The notes under the pieces: generated by a model
What the model saw: only the letters and a program-made list of their open reading frames with translations
Told to the model about the DNA's origin: nothing
The model's database searches: none
Origin: Prevotella sp.
GTDB lineage: Bacteria; Bacteroidota; Bacteroidia; Bacteroidales; Bacteroidaceae
Reading direction: 5' to 3'
Assembly: GCA_017459445.1 (NCBI GenBank)
Contig: JAFUDJ010000034.1
Location: 1-49,956 of the forward strand
Length of the DNA stretch: 49,956 nt
Part shown: in pieces, positions 14,966 through 22,318 of the stretch
How positions within the stretch are numbered: position 1 is the first letter of the stretch
Layout: each line of letters starts with the position of its first letter
Program-made: the position numbers and the translations under genes

Positions 14966-15982
14966 TTAGCCGATGACGACGGTTGTCCAGCCGTGCTTGT
15001 CTTCTATCTCGCCATACTGGATGCCGCGCAGCGTGTCGAAGAGCTTCTTCGACATGGGGCCGGGCTTGTCGCCAAACGAGTAGCGCTTGCCGGTGTCGAG
15101 GTCGTCGATATAGCTGATGGGACTGATGACGGCTGCCGTTCCGCAGGCGCCGGCCTCCTCGAAGGTCTCCAGCTCTTCCTCGGGAATGGGGCGGCGCTCC
15201 ACCTTCATGCCCAGGTCCTCAGCCACCTGCATCAGCGACTTGTTGGTGATAGAGGGCAGGATAGAGGTCGACTTCGGGGTGATGTAGGTGTTGTCCTTGA
15301 TGCCGAAGAAGTTGGCGGCACCGCACTCGTCCATGTATTTTTTCTCCTTGGCGTCCAGATAGAACTCGCAGGCGTAGCCCTTCTCGTGGGCCAGGTTGTT
15401 GGCAAACAGCGATGCAGCGTAGTTGCCACCCACCTTATATTTACCCGTTCCGAGCGGTGCCGAGCGGTCGTAGTCGCGTATGATGACGTAGGGGTTGGCG
15501 GCGAAGCCTCCCTTGAAGTACGGGCCTACGGGGGTTACAAAGATGAGGAAGCAGTACTCCTTGGCGGGGTGAACACCCACCTGTGCGCTTGTGCCGATGA
15601 GCAGCGGACGGATGTAGAGCGTGGCTCCGCTCTCGTAGGTCGGTATCCATTCCTGATTCAGGCGCACCACCTTCATGACCATCTCCGTGAACAGTTCCGT
15701 CGACACTTCGGGCATCAGGATGCCGCGACAGGTAGATTGCAGGCGCTTGGCATTCTCGTCAACACGGAACACACGCACCTTGCCGTCCTTGCAACGATAG
15801 GCCTTCAAGCCCTCGAAAGCTTCCTGACCGTAGTGCAGGCAGGTGGCAGCCATGTGCAGGTTCAGGTACTCGTCGGAGCATACTTCTATCTCACCCCACT
15901 TGCCGTCACGATAGTAACAGCGCACGTTGTAGTCGGTCTTCATGTAACCGAACGACAGGTTTCCCCAGTCTAAATTCTTCAT
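14966..15982 (-). CDS. ilvE: Branched-chain amino acid aminotransferase
   Basis: 338 residues, fold-type IV PLP enzyme. It transfers the amino group between glutamate and the keto acids of leucine, isoleucine and valine, the last step of their synthesis. Visible: FEGLKAYRCKDGKVRVFR, the PLP-lysine region GTGKYKVGGNYAASL, ECGAANFFGI and the glycine-rich phosphate loop EAGACGTAAVISP. Length fits the family (about 340). Promoter element at 16014-16021. It is first in a run with trmB, the TonB receptor and the HMA protein. Confidence 0.94.
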   Translation of the reverse strand: MKNLDWGNLSFGYMKTDYNVRCYYRDGKWGEIEVCSDEYLNLHMAATCLHYGQEAFEGLKAYRCKDGKVRVFRVDENAKRLQSTCRGILMPEVSTELFTEMVMKVVRLNQEWIPTYESGATLYIRPLLIGTSAQVGVHPAKEYCFLIFVTPVGPYFKGGFAANPYVIIRDYDRSAPLGTGKYKVGGNYAASLFANNLAHEKGYACEFYLDAKEKKYMDECGAANFFGIKDNTYITPKSTSILPSITNKSLMQVAEDLGMKVERRPIPEEELETFEEAGACGTAAVISPISYIDDLDTGKRYSFGDKPGPMSKKLFDTLRGIQYGEIEDKHGWTTVVIG

Positions 15983-16013
15983 ATATTTTCTGTTTTATGG
16001 ATGTTTCTGCATG

Positions 16014-16021
16014 CAAAAGTA
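16014..16021 (-). promoter_or_regulatory. Promoter -7 element of ilvE
   Basis: Minus strand TACTTTTG, 32 bases from the ATG. A full TTTG -33 element is not present at 19-20 bases; TTGC is the nearest. Confidence 0.55.
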
Positions 16022-16192
16022 CACATTTTACGGCATTGCTGCAACTTTTTAATGCATTTTTGCATCTATATGCCTGCTAAAAGCGCCAATTATCCTTTCA
16101 TCCTTCCAGCCGGCACGGGGGACGGGCCGGAATCGGGGGCCGGATAAGGGGGGACTGAGGCAATGCCTCAGTGTACCTGACACCGGGAGGAG

Positions 16193-16327
16193 CCGGATAG
16201 AGGGGGAAGGGCGACCGGATAGAGGGGGAAGGGCAGCCGGATATAGGGGAAGGGCGACCGGGGGCAGGACGGAAGGGCAGCCGGATATAGGACGGAAGGG
16301 CGGCCGGGGGCAGGACGGAAGGTTGGA
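16193..16327. repeat. G-rich array, about 22-bp period
   Basis: CCGG begins each unit at 16193, 16215, 16237, 16258, 16281 and 16304 (spacings 22, 22, 21, 23, 23). Units are of the form CCGGATAGAGGGGGAAGGGC or CCGGGGGCAGGACGGAAGG. Strong purine bias on the plus strand. It lies downstream of xseB. Confidence 0.8.
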
Positions 16328-16349
16328 AGGATAGAATCCGGTGATGACG

Positions 16350-16541
16350 TCACTGGCGCTCGGCCTGTATCTTCTGGATGTCAGCCTCGGTCTTGGTCAG
16401 CTTGTCCTGACAGAGCTTAATGAGGCGCTGTGCGGTCTTCAGCTGCACGGCCAGCTCGTCGATGTCGAACTCGTTGGCTTCCATTTTACGGACGATGTCT
16501 TCCAACTGTCTGAGGGCTTCTTCGTATTTCTGAGGATTCAT
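16350..16541 (-). CDS. xseB: Exodeoxyribonuclease VII small subunit
   Basis: 63 residues. It is the helical small subunit that binds XseA in the exonuclease VII complex, which degrades single-stranded DNA to oligonucleotides. YEEALRQLEDIVRKMEANEFDIDELAVQLK is the family signature (full helical hairpin), and the length is normal. It follows xseA at 21 bases. The short gap is made of 9-base units (CCCGTTAAA, CCTACAAAC, CCATCAACC) ending CCATG. Confidence 0.93.
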   Translation of the reverse strand: MNPQKYEEALRQLEDIVRKMEANEFDIDELAVQLKTAQRLIKLCQDKLTKTEADIQKIQAERQ

Positions 16542-16562
16542 GGGGTTGATGGGTTTGTAGGT

Positions 16563-17828
16563 TTAACGGGGTTGTTGCGTGACGGTGGAGCGGAAGGTGC
16601 CTTTCTCCACGCGGGTCTCTATCTCGTCGCCGGGGCGCAGAGCGGCAGGGTCGCGCACGGCGCGCCCGTCCTTCAGGGTGATGCTGTAGCCCCGGGCCAG
16701 CAGGATTTGCGGGTCGAAGCCCTGCAGCTTCAGCGCCAGCTGCTCCAGCCGGTGCTTCTGGGCGGTCATGCGCCGCTCGATGGCCACGGGCATGCGTCGC
16801 TGCAGCAGCTCGATGCGGTGGCGCCCGTCGCCCACCACGCGCATGGCAAGGGTCGGAATGAGCGTGGCCAGCTGGCTGAGGCGCTGCTGCTGGGAGCGCA
16901 AGCGGTTGGTGACATACTGGCTAAGTCCGGCCTCGGCCCGCTCGATGCGCTCCAGGACGCGGCGCAGGTTGTCTATCAGGAAGGCGGCGGCGGCGGTCGG
17001 TGTCTTCACGCGGGTGTGGCTCACCATGTCAAGAATGCTCTCGTCGCGCTCGTGGCCGATGCCGGTGATGACGGGCAACGGGAACTGCGCCACGTTCTCG
17101 GCCAAGGCCAGGGTGTCGAAGCCGCTCAGGTCGGCTGTGGCTCCCCCGCCCCGGATGATGACGACACAGTCGTAGAGGCCGGCCTGAGAAGGGGCGGAGA
17201 GCGTGGTAGCATAGATGGCGTTGAGGGCGCTGATGATGCTCTGCTCCACCTGTTCGCCCTGCATGACGGCGGGGAAGAGCGTCGCGGAGAAGCGGAAGCC
17301 GTACTCGTTGTCCTCCAGCTGGCGCATGAAGTCGCCATAGCCGGCGGCAGCGGGGGCGCTGATGACGGCAATGCGCTGGGCAAAGAGCGGAAGGCGGAGC
17401 TCACGCTGCATGTCGAAGACGCCCTCCTCCTTCAGCTGGCGGATGATGTCCTGACGGCGGCGCGCCATGTCGCCGAGCGTATAGGTGGGGTCGATGTCGC
17501 TGACTATCCACGAAAAGCCGTAGGCCTCGTGGAACTGGGCGTAGACGCGCAGCAGCACCTTCATGCCGGCACGCAGCGGCTGCCCGGTGGTTCGCTCGAA
17601 GTAGGGGCGCACCAGCTGCCACGTCTGTCGCCAGCACTTGGCTGACGCCCGCGCCACGGGGGTGTTGGAGCGCTCGTCCTTCTCAATGAGCTCCATGTAG
17701 CAGTGGCCGCCGTGCTCGCGGCATTCCGACAGCTCGGCCTCCACCCAGTATTCGTCGGGCAGCCGCATGGCAATGGCGTCGCGTACCAGAAGGTTGAGTT
17801 GGCGGAGCGTGTAGGGCTTGGAGGGCAT
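16563..17828 (-). CDS. xseA: Exodeoxyribonuclease VII large subunit
   Basis: 421 residues. N-terminal OB-fold (about 8-100; YWVEAELSECREHGGHCYMEL), then the catalytic domain (VISAPAAAGYGDFMRQL, DCVVIIRGGGATADLSGFD, GIGHERDESILDMVSHTRVKTPTAAAAFL), a coiled-coil region (about 280-375) and the C-terminal ARGYSITLKDGR segment. All family blocks are present and full length. It is the nuclease subunit for single-stranded DNA degradation in repair. The 40-base gap to the upstream subtilase gene is a 9-bp-period array. Confidence 0.94.
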   Translation of the reverse strand: MPSKPYTLRQLNLLVRDAIAMRLPDEYWVEAELSECREHGGHCYMELIEKDERSNTPVARASAKCWRQTWQLVRPYFERTTGQPLRAGMKVLLRVYAQFHEAYGFSWIVSDIDPTYTLGDMARRRQDIIRQLKEEGVFDMQRELRLPLFAQRIAVISAPAAAGYGDFMRQLEDNEYGFRFSATLFPAVMQGEQVEQSIISALNAIYATTLSAPSQAGLYDCVVIIRGGGATADLSGFDTLALAENVAQFPLPVITGIGHERDESILDMVSHTRVKTPTAAAAFLIDNLRRVLERIERAEAGLSQYVTNRLRSQQQRLSQLATLIPTLAMRVVGDGRHRIELLQRRMPVAIERRMTAQKHRLEQLALKLQGFDPQILLARGYSITLKDGRAVRDPAALRPGDEIETRVEKGTFRSTVTQQPR

Positions 17829-17889
17829 GGGGATTATGGGGCTGATGGGGTTAATGGGGGTGATGGGGCTAATGGGACTGATGGGGATG
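17829..17889 (-). repeat. 9-bp-period array in front of xseA
   Basis: On the minus strand CCCCATCAG, TCCCATTAG, CCCCATCAC, CCCCATTAA, CCCCATCAG, CCCCATAAT follow one another and end directly in CCCCATG, the xseA start. The upstream end forms the last codons (YHPHQSH) and stop of the subtilase gene. No purine-rich ribosome binding site can be fitted. Confidence 0.85.
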
Positions 17890-19299
17890 ATAGGTTCCTA
17901 ACTGGTAGGCGCGCCAGAAATTCGGCATGCCATAGCCGTAGATGTTGTCAGGATGGTCGCAGTTGTTGCCGGTCTGCCGCACCAGCCGGATGATTTCCTG
18001 AGCCGTCATCTGGGGCAGCGCCTGCCACAGACAGGCCGTCAGGCCGCAGATGATGGGGGCGGCAAAGGAGGTCCCCATGTCTTCGCGTATGGTGCCGCGC
18101 CCGTTGACGAGATAGGCGGGGGCGCCGATGGCCACGACATCCGGCTTCACACGGCCGTCCTGCGACGGTCCCACCGAGCTGAAGGGAGCTATGGGATGGG
18201 GCTCGTCGGCCGTCACGGCGCCGACGGTCAGCATGTCGTCGGCATCGGCGGGAACGGTCAGTTTCTTCCACGGCCCCATGCCGGTGTTGCCGGCAGAGTT
18301 GACCAGCACGATGCCTTTCCGCGCCAGCAGCGACGCCGAGCGGCTGACAAAGGCCGTACGCCCGTCGAGGTGCCACAGCTGGTGCGACATGGCGGGGTGG
18401 TCGTACTCGTTGTATCCTAACGACGAATTGATAAGGTCGCAGCCCACGGAGTCGGCGAACTCGGCCGCCATCGTCCAGTAGTCCTCCTCCACCTCCTGCT
18501 CCGACTGCAGGTCTTCGCTGCGCAACAGCCAGTAGCTGGCCTTGGGTGCCGTGCCCACAAAATAGTAGGGCACGGAGACGGCCATAGTGGACAGCACCTT
18601 GGTGCCGTGGTCGGTCTCGGCAAAGATGGAGGGCGACGGCGGGCACACGAAGTCGCGCCAGCCCCTGATGTCGATGCGCTGGAGGGCGGGAATGCGGTCG
18701 GCATTGCGGAAGCCGCCGTCGACCACGGCTATCATCATGCCCTCGCCGCGACAGCCGATGTCGTGGAGGCGCTGGCCGTGCAGGCAGGCAAGCTGGCGGT
18801 AAGGCTTGCCATAGAGCTGGCCGGCGACGCTGTCCTGCTCGTCAAAGCGCTGGCTGTATTTCGGGCGCTCTGCCGTCTGCTCCACGGAGTCGGGGGCTAT
18901 CCACACCAGCCGGCTGTCCTTCACGCAGGGCAAGTCGCCCAGCCGCCGGACGGCCGTGGTGTCGGCGGTCCTGACCAGCACGGTGTTGTGCCAGCGGCTC
19001 TGGCCGACGACGCTGAGGTGCTGATTCTCAATGAGCCTGACATAGTGGGCCGACACGGGGAGGTCGGTGGAGTCGACGGCGAGCTGTTGGCGCCGGCGGC
19101 GCTCCACGGCGCGCCGGGAAAGGAAGCGCTGGGGATGGTCGAGCGAGTAGCCGCAGCCCTGCTTGTCGGTGAGATAGACGCGGTAGATGTAGGCCGGCCC
19201 GTCCTTGTAGCGTATGCGCTGCGCCATGCCGGCAGTCGTTCCGGCGCGTAACAGCGTCGCAACCAGCAGCAAGGCGAACAAAGTCAGTATTCGTGGCAT
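17869..19299 (-). CDS. S8 family serine peptidase (subtilase)
   Basis: 476 residues. Signal peptide (1-25), a propeptide-like region (about 26-155), then the subtilisin domain with catalytic Asp194 (AVVDGG), His231 (DHGTKV) and Ser411 (GTSFAAP); the oxyanion Asn is in LVNSAGNTG (about 336). It acts outside the cytoplasm, substrate unknown. No C-terminal sorting domain is present; the C-terminus (YHPHQSH) is encoded by the start of the 9-bp array that leads xseA. It is first in a run with xseA and xseB, driven by the consensus promoter at 19326-19356. Confidence 0.9.
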   Translation of the reverse strand: MPRILTLFALLLVATLLRAGTTAGMAQRIRYKDGPAYIYRVYLTDKQGCGYSLDHPQRFLSRRAVERRRRQQLAVDSTDLPVSAHYVRLIENQHLSVVGQSRWHNTVLVRTADTTAVRRLGDLPCVKDSRLVWIAPDSVEQTAERPKYSQRFDEQDSVAGQLYGKPYRQLACLHGQRLHDIGCRGEGMMIAVVDGGFRNADRIPALQRIDIRGWRDFVCPPSPSIFAETDHGTKVLSTMAVSVPYYFVGTAPKASYWLLRSEDLQSEQEVEEDYWTMAAEFADSVGCDLINSSLGYNEYDHPAMSHQLWHLDGRTAFVSRSASLLARKGIVLVNSAGNTGMGPWKKLTVPADADDMLTVGAVTADEPHPIAPFSSVGPSQDGRVKPDVVAIGAPAYLVNGRGTIREDMGTSFAAPIICGLTACLWQALPQMTAQEIIRLVRQTGNNCDHPDNIYGYGMPNFWRAYQLGTYHPHQSH

Positions 19300-19325
19300 G
19301 TTGTTCTATGGTTAGTATCGGTGTG

Positions 19326-19356
19326 CAAAGATACTGCAAATCGGGCGAATTGCAAA
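19326..19356 (-). promoter_or_regulatory. Promoter of the subtilase-xseA-xseB genes
   Basis: Minus strand TTTG (19356-19353), 19 bases, TATCTTTG (19333-19326), 27 bases from the ATG at 19299. Confidence 0.75.
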
Positions 19357-19390
19357 GAAAAATACCGTTATTTTTTTACACGCGCCGCAG

Positions 19391-19517
19391 ACTTTTATGC
19401 CAAACGGCGCGCACTTTTATGTCAAACAGCACGGACTTTTATCTTGAAAGTTGCGGACTTTTGACATAAAAGTCCGTTGCGTTTGACATAAAAGTCCGTA
19501 CGAAATGACATAAAAGT
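19391..19517. repeat. 22-bp-period palindromic array
   Basis: ACTTTTAT-type words start at 19391, 19413, 19435 and 19457, each exactly 22 bases apart. The last merges into the centre ACTTTTGACATAAAAGT. From there the inverted word ATAAAAGT ends at 19473, 19495 and 19517, again 22 apart. The whole can fold into one long imperfect hairpin of about 60 bp. It lies in the divergent gap between the subtilase gene and the MATE gene, between their promoters. No spacers, so not CRISPR. Compare 40005-40129. Confidence 0.9.
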
Positions 19518-19562
19518 GCGGAGCACATGACAGCATTCCTTGCGCTAATAAACGCTAAAAGA

Positions 19563-19594
19563 TTTGGCTGTTCAGACAATAAAGCGTACCTTTG
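19563..19594 (+). promoter_or_regulatory. Promoter of the MATE operon
   Basis: TTTG (19563-19566), 20 bases, TACCTTTG (19587-19594). Transcription would begin near 19600, which places the start codon at 19611 rather than at the in-frame ATG at 19527. Confidence 0.8.
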
Positions 19595-19610
19595 CACATT
19601 ATTTATATAT

Positions 19611-20960
19611 ATGACCAACAAGCAAGCAACCCTTGAGCTGGGCACAAAACCCGTCGGACAGCTGCTGGCGCAGTATGCCATGCCGGCCATTGTGGCCATG
19701 ACGGCATCCAGTCTCTACAACATCATCGACCGCGCCTTCATCGGCCAGGTGGTAGGTCCGGAGGCCATTGCGGGCCTGGGCATCACCTTCCCCTTCATGA
19801 ACCTGAGCGGAGCCTTCGGCGCCGCCGTCGGCGTGGGCGCCTCGACGTGCATCTCGGTGAGGTTAGGGCAGAAGGACTACAAGCGCGCGGAGAACCTGCT
19901 GGGCAACACCGTGACGCTGAACCTCATCATCGGCTTCCTCTTCATGGTGGTGTGCCTGATATTCCTGGACCCCATCCTGCGCTTCTTCGGAGCCTCCGAC
20001 GTCACGCTTCCATACGCCCGCGAGTTCATGACCGTCATCCTGTTAGGCAACATGGTGACGCACATGTACTTCGGCATGAATGCCGTGCTGCGCGCCGCCG
20101 GCAAGCCGCGCCACGCCATGTACGCCACGCTGTTCACCGTGCTGTGCAACATCGTGCTGGTCATCGCCTTCGTGTGGTGGCTGCGGTTAGGAATACGCGG
20201 CGCGGCACTGGCCACCGTCACCAGCCAGTCGCTGGCCCTGTGCTGGCAGATGTGGCTGTTCAGCGACAAGAGGGAAATCCTGCACCTGAAGCGGGGCATC
20301 TACCGGCTGAAGGCTGACTTGGTGCGCAACATCATAGCCATCGGCATATCGCCGTTCCTGATGAACGTCACGTCGTGCGTCATCGTCATCTTCATGAACA
20401 ACCAGTTCGTGCGCTATGGCGGCGACATGGCGGTGGGAGCCTACTCCATCGCCAACTCGGTGGTTATGGTGTTCTTCATGTTCGTCATGGGCATGAACCA
20501 GGGCATGCAGCCCATCGTAGGCTACAACTACGGGGCAGAGAAGTACGACCGCATGTTCCGCTGTCTGTGGCTGACCATCGCGTCGGCCACAGGAATCCTG
20601 CTGGTGGGATGGGCACTGTCGATGCTGTTTCCCGACAAGATTGCCCGCATCTTCACCACCGACCCGGAACTGATAGCCCTGTCGGCACGGGGCATCAAGC
20701 TGGACATGCTGGTGTTCTTCGTCGTCGCCTCGCAGGCCGTCATCACCAATTTCTTCCAGTGCATCGGCAAAGTGAAGGTCAGCATCTTCCTGTCGCTGTC
20801 GCGCCAGCTGTTCATGCTGCTGCCCATGGCCTACCTCTTCCCGCTGCTCTGGGAACTGGACGGCGTGTGGTACTCCATGCCGGCCAGCGACTTGGCGTCA
20901 TGCCTGATGACGCTGCCCATCCTGTGGTGGTACATGAAGAAAATAAGAATCAAGCAATAA
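19611..20960 (+). CDS. MATE family multidrug/cation antiporter
   Basis: 449 residues from ATG 19611. Twelve hydrophobic segments in two bundles of six, with the family-typical starts LLAQYAMPAIVAMTASSLYNIIDRAFIGQ and GMNQGMQPIVGYNYGAEKYDR. MATE proteins expel drugs and cationic compounds in exchange for Na+ or H+ across the inner membrane; the substrate is not predictable. The frame is open back to 19527, but that would lie upstream of the promoter and add a non-membrane MTAFLALINAKRF start, so it is rejected. It leads a plus-strand run with a cytidylate-kinase-like gene, a phosphodiesterase and rfbB. Confidence 0.92.
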   Translation: MTNKQATLELGTKPVGQLLAQYAMPAIVAMTASSLYNIIDRAFIGQVVGPEAIAGLGITFPFMNLSGAFGAAVGVGASTCISVRLGQKDYKRAENLLGNTVTLNLIIGFLFMVVCLIFLDPILRFFGASDVTLPYAREFMTVILLGNMVTHMYFGMNAVLRAAGKPRHAMYATLFTVLCNIVLVIAFVWWLRLGIRGAALATVTSQSLALCWQMWLFSDKREILHLKRGIYRLKADLVRNIIAIGISPFLMNVTSCVIVIFMNNQFVRYGGDMAVGAYSIANSVVMVFFMFVMGMNQGMQPIVGYNYGAEKYDRMFRCLWLTIASATGILLVGWALSMLFPDKIARIFTTDPELIALSARGIKLDMLVFFVVASQAVITNFFQCIGKVKVSIFLSLSRQLFMLLPMAYLFPLLWELDGVWYSMPASDLASCLMTLPILWWYMKKIRIKQ

Positions 20961-20997
20961 CAAATCATCAATAAGAACTTAGGAGAGAAGAATTATC

Positions 20998-21627
20998 ATG
21001 TCGAACGGCAATCAGCATATCATTATCTGCGTCGGGCGCCAGTTAGGAAGCGGCGGACATGACATCGCCCGCATGCTGGCCATGGACTTCGGGGCCAAAT
21101 ACTACGACCGCGAACTGCTCAACCTGGCCGCCAAGGAGAGCGGATTCAGCGAGAAATTCTTTGAACAGACCGACGAGCAGCGCGGCATCCTGCGCTCGCT
21201 GTTCCACCTGAACGCCTCGCCGCTGCCCGGCAGCAGCCTGTACCAGAACAACTTTTCACAGGAGGCGCTGTTCAAATTCCAGAGCGACGCCATCCTGAAA
21301 GCTGCCGACGAGGGACCGTGCGTATTCGTCGGGCGCTGTGCCGACTATGTGCTGCGCGAGCGCAACGACGTGGTGAGCATCTTCATCACGGCATCGAAGC
21401 GATTCCGCATCGACCAGATTATGGCCAAGGAAAACATCGACTTCCCCTCGGCACGGAAATTCCTGGCCAGCCACGAGAGCAAGCGGGCGGCCTACTACAA
21501 CTACTACACGGGCAAGAAATGGGGCGCCGCCGAGTCGTACGACCTCTGCATCGACGCCTCGGTGCTGGGCCTGCAGGCCACCGAGAAATTCATTGCCGAC
21601 TTCATCCGCAAGCGCTTTAACCTATAA
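20998..21627 (+). CDS. Cytidylate-kinase-like protein
   Basis: 209 residues. It matches the cytidylate-kinase-like family (PF13189): a nucleotide-binding loop of the form CVGRQLGSGGHDIARML (about 12-28), YYDRELLNLAAKESG, and FVGRCADYVLRERNDVVSIFI. The true Cmk P-loop is GxSGxGK, so substrate use may differ; a nucleoside monophosphate kinase role is likely but unproven. ATG start and 37-base gap from the MATE gene suggest co-transcription. Confidence 0.8.
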   Translation: MSNGNQHIIICVGRQLGSGGHDIARMLAMDFGAKYYDRELLNLAAKESGFSEKFFEQTDEQRGILRSLFHLNASPLPGSSLYQNNFSQEALFKFQSDAILKAADEGPCVFVGRCADYVLRERNDVVSIFITASKRFRIDQIMAKENIDFPSARKFLASHESKRAAYYNYYTGKKWGAAESYDLCIDASVLGLQATEKFIADFIRKRFNL

Positions 21628-21689
21628 GTCCCATCCATTCCCTATAGGTCCTGTCAGACTTATACATCCCATAAGACCCAAGAAACCCT

Positions 21690-22181
21690 ATGAAAAAAAT
21701 CGGAATCATCAGCGACACACACAGCTACTGGGACCCGAAATACCTGCACTACTTCGAGCCGTGCGACGAGATATGGCACGCCGGCGACATCGGGTCGCTG
21801 GAAGTGGCCGAGAAACTGGCGGAGTTCCGGCCCTTGCGCGCCGTCTGCGGCAACTGCGACGGCGGCGACCTGCGGCTGATGTACCCCGAGGTGCTGCGCT
21901 GGAAGTGTGAGGACGTCGACGTGCTGATGAAGCACATCGGCGGCTACCCCGGCAACTACGACTACTCCATCCGTGGCCAGCTCTATGCCTCGCCGCCCCA
22001 GCTATTCATCGCCGGGCACTCGCATATCCTGAAGGTGAAGTTCGACAAGACCCTCAATCTGCTGCACATCAACCCCGGTGCCGCCGGCCTGCAAGGGTGG
22101 CACAAGGAGCGCACGCTGATAAGACTGACCATCGAAGGCAATAAATTCACCGATTGCGAAGTTATAACCCTGTCGAAATAA
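21690..22181 (+). CDS. YfcE/MJ0936-type metallophosphodiesterase
   Basis: 163 residues, calcineurin-like phosphoesterase. Metal-binding motifs in order: ISDTHSY (Asp8, His10), HAGDIGS, CGNCDGGD, and IAGHSH with the following NPGAAG. Such enzymes are manganese-dependent phosphodiesterases with activity mainly known on artificial substrates. The last codons (ACC CTG TCG AAA TAA) lie in the first units of the 8-bp array that leads rfbB. Confidence 0.88.
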   Translation: MKKIGIISDTHSYWDPKYLHYFEPCDEIWHAGDIGSLEVAEKLAEFRPLRAVCGNCDGGDLRLMYPEVLRWKCEDVDVLMKHIGGYPGNYDYSIRGQLYASPPQLFIAGHSHILKVKFDKTLNLLHINPGAAGLQGWHKERTLIRLTIEGNKFTDCEVITLSK

Positions 22182-22314
22182 CGTAATGCCGAAACCTCGA
22201 ATTACCGAAGCCTCGAAACCTCGAAATATCGAAACTTCGAAGCATCGAAACTTCGAAATACCGAAACATCGAAATAACGAAACATCGAAATACCGAAACA
22301 TCGAAATACCGAAA
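22171..22314 (+). repeat. 8-bp-period CGAAA array in the rfbB leader
   Basis: Eighteen consecutive 8-base units (NNNCGAAA; most often TACCGAAA and CATCGAAA alternating) without slippage. It starts inside the last codons of the phosphodiesterase gene and ends five bases before the rfbB ATG. Consensus and orientation relative to the gene match the glmM leader array (5262-5335). Confidence 0.93.
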
Positions 22315-22318
22315 TAAT

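Larger units (their letters stand above)
15983..16349. other. Intergenic region between xseB and ilvE
   Basis: No gene seen. It holds the ilvE promoter (16014-16021), a 19-bp palindrome ACTGAGGCA-A-TGCCTCAGT (16154-16172) that may terminate xseB transcripts, and the G-rich 22-bp array (16193-16327). Confidence 0.7.

Noticed and set aside
14324-15973. 549-codon plus-strand frame opposite trmB and ilvE
   Set aside because: Antisense shadow crossing the 42-bp duplication; both minus-strand genes have full family motifs.
16341-17645. 434-codon plus-strand frame across xseB and xseA
   Set aside because: Runs antisense through two intact conserved genes and the gap between them; no recognisable protein.
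19391-19517. Possible CRISPR array (also considered at 40005 and 202)
   Set aside because: Units of 22 bases are contiguous with no unique spacers, orientation flips in the middle and no cas genes are near.
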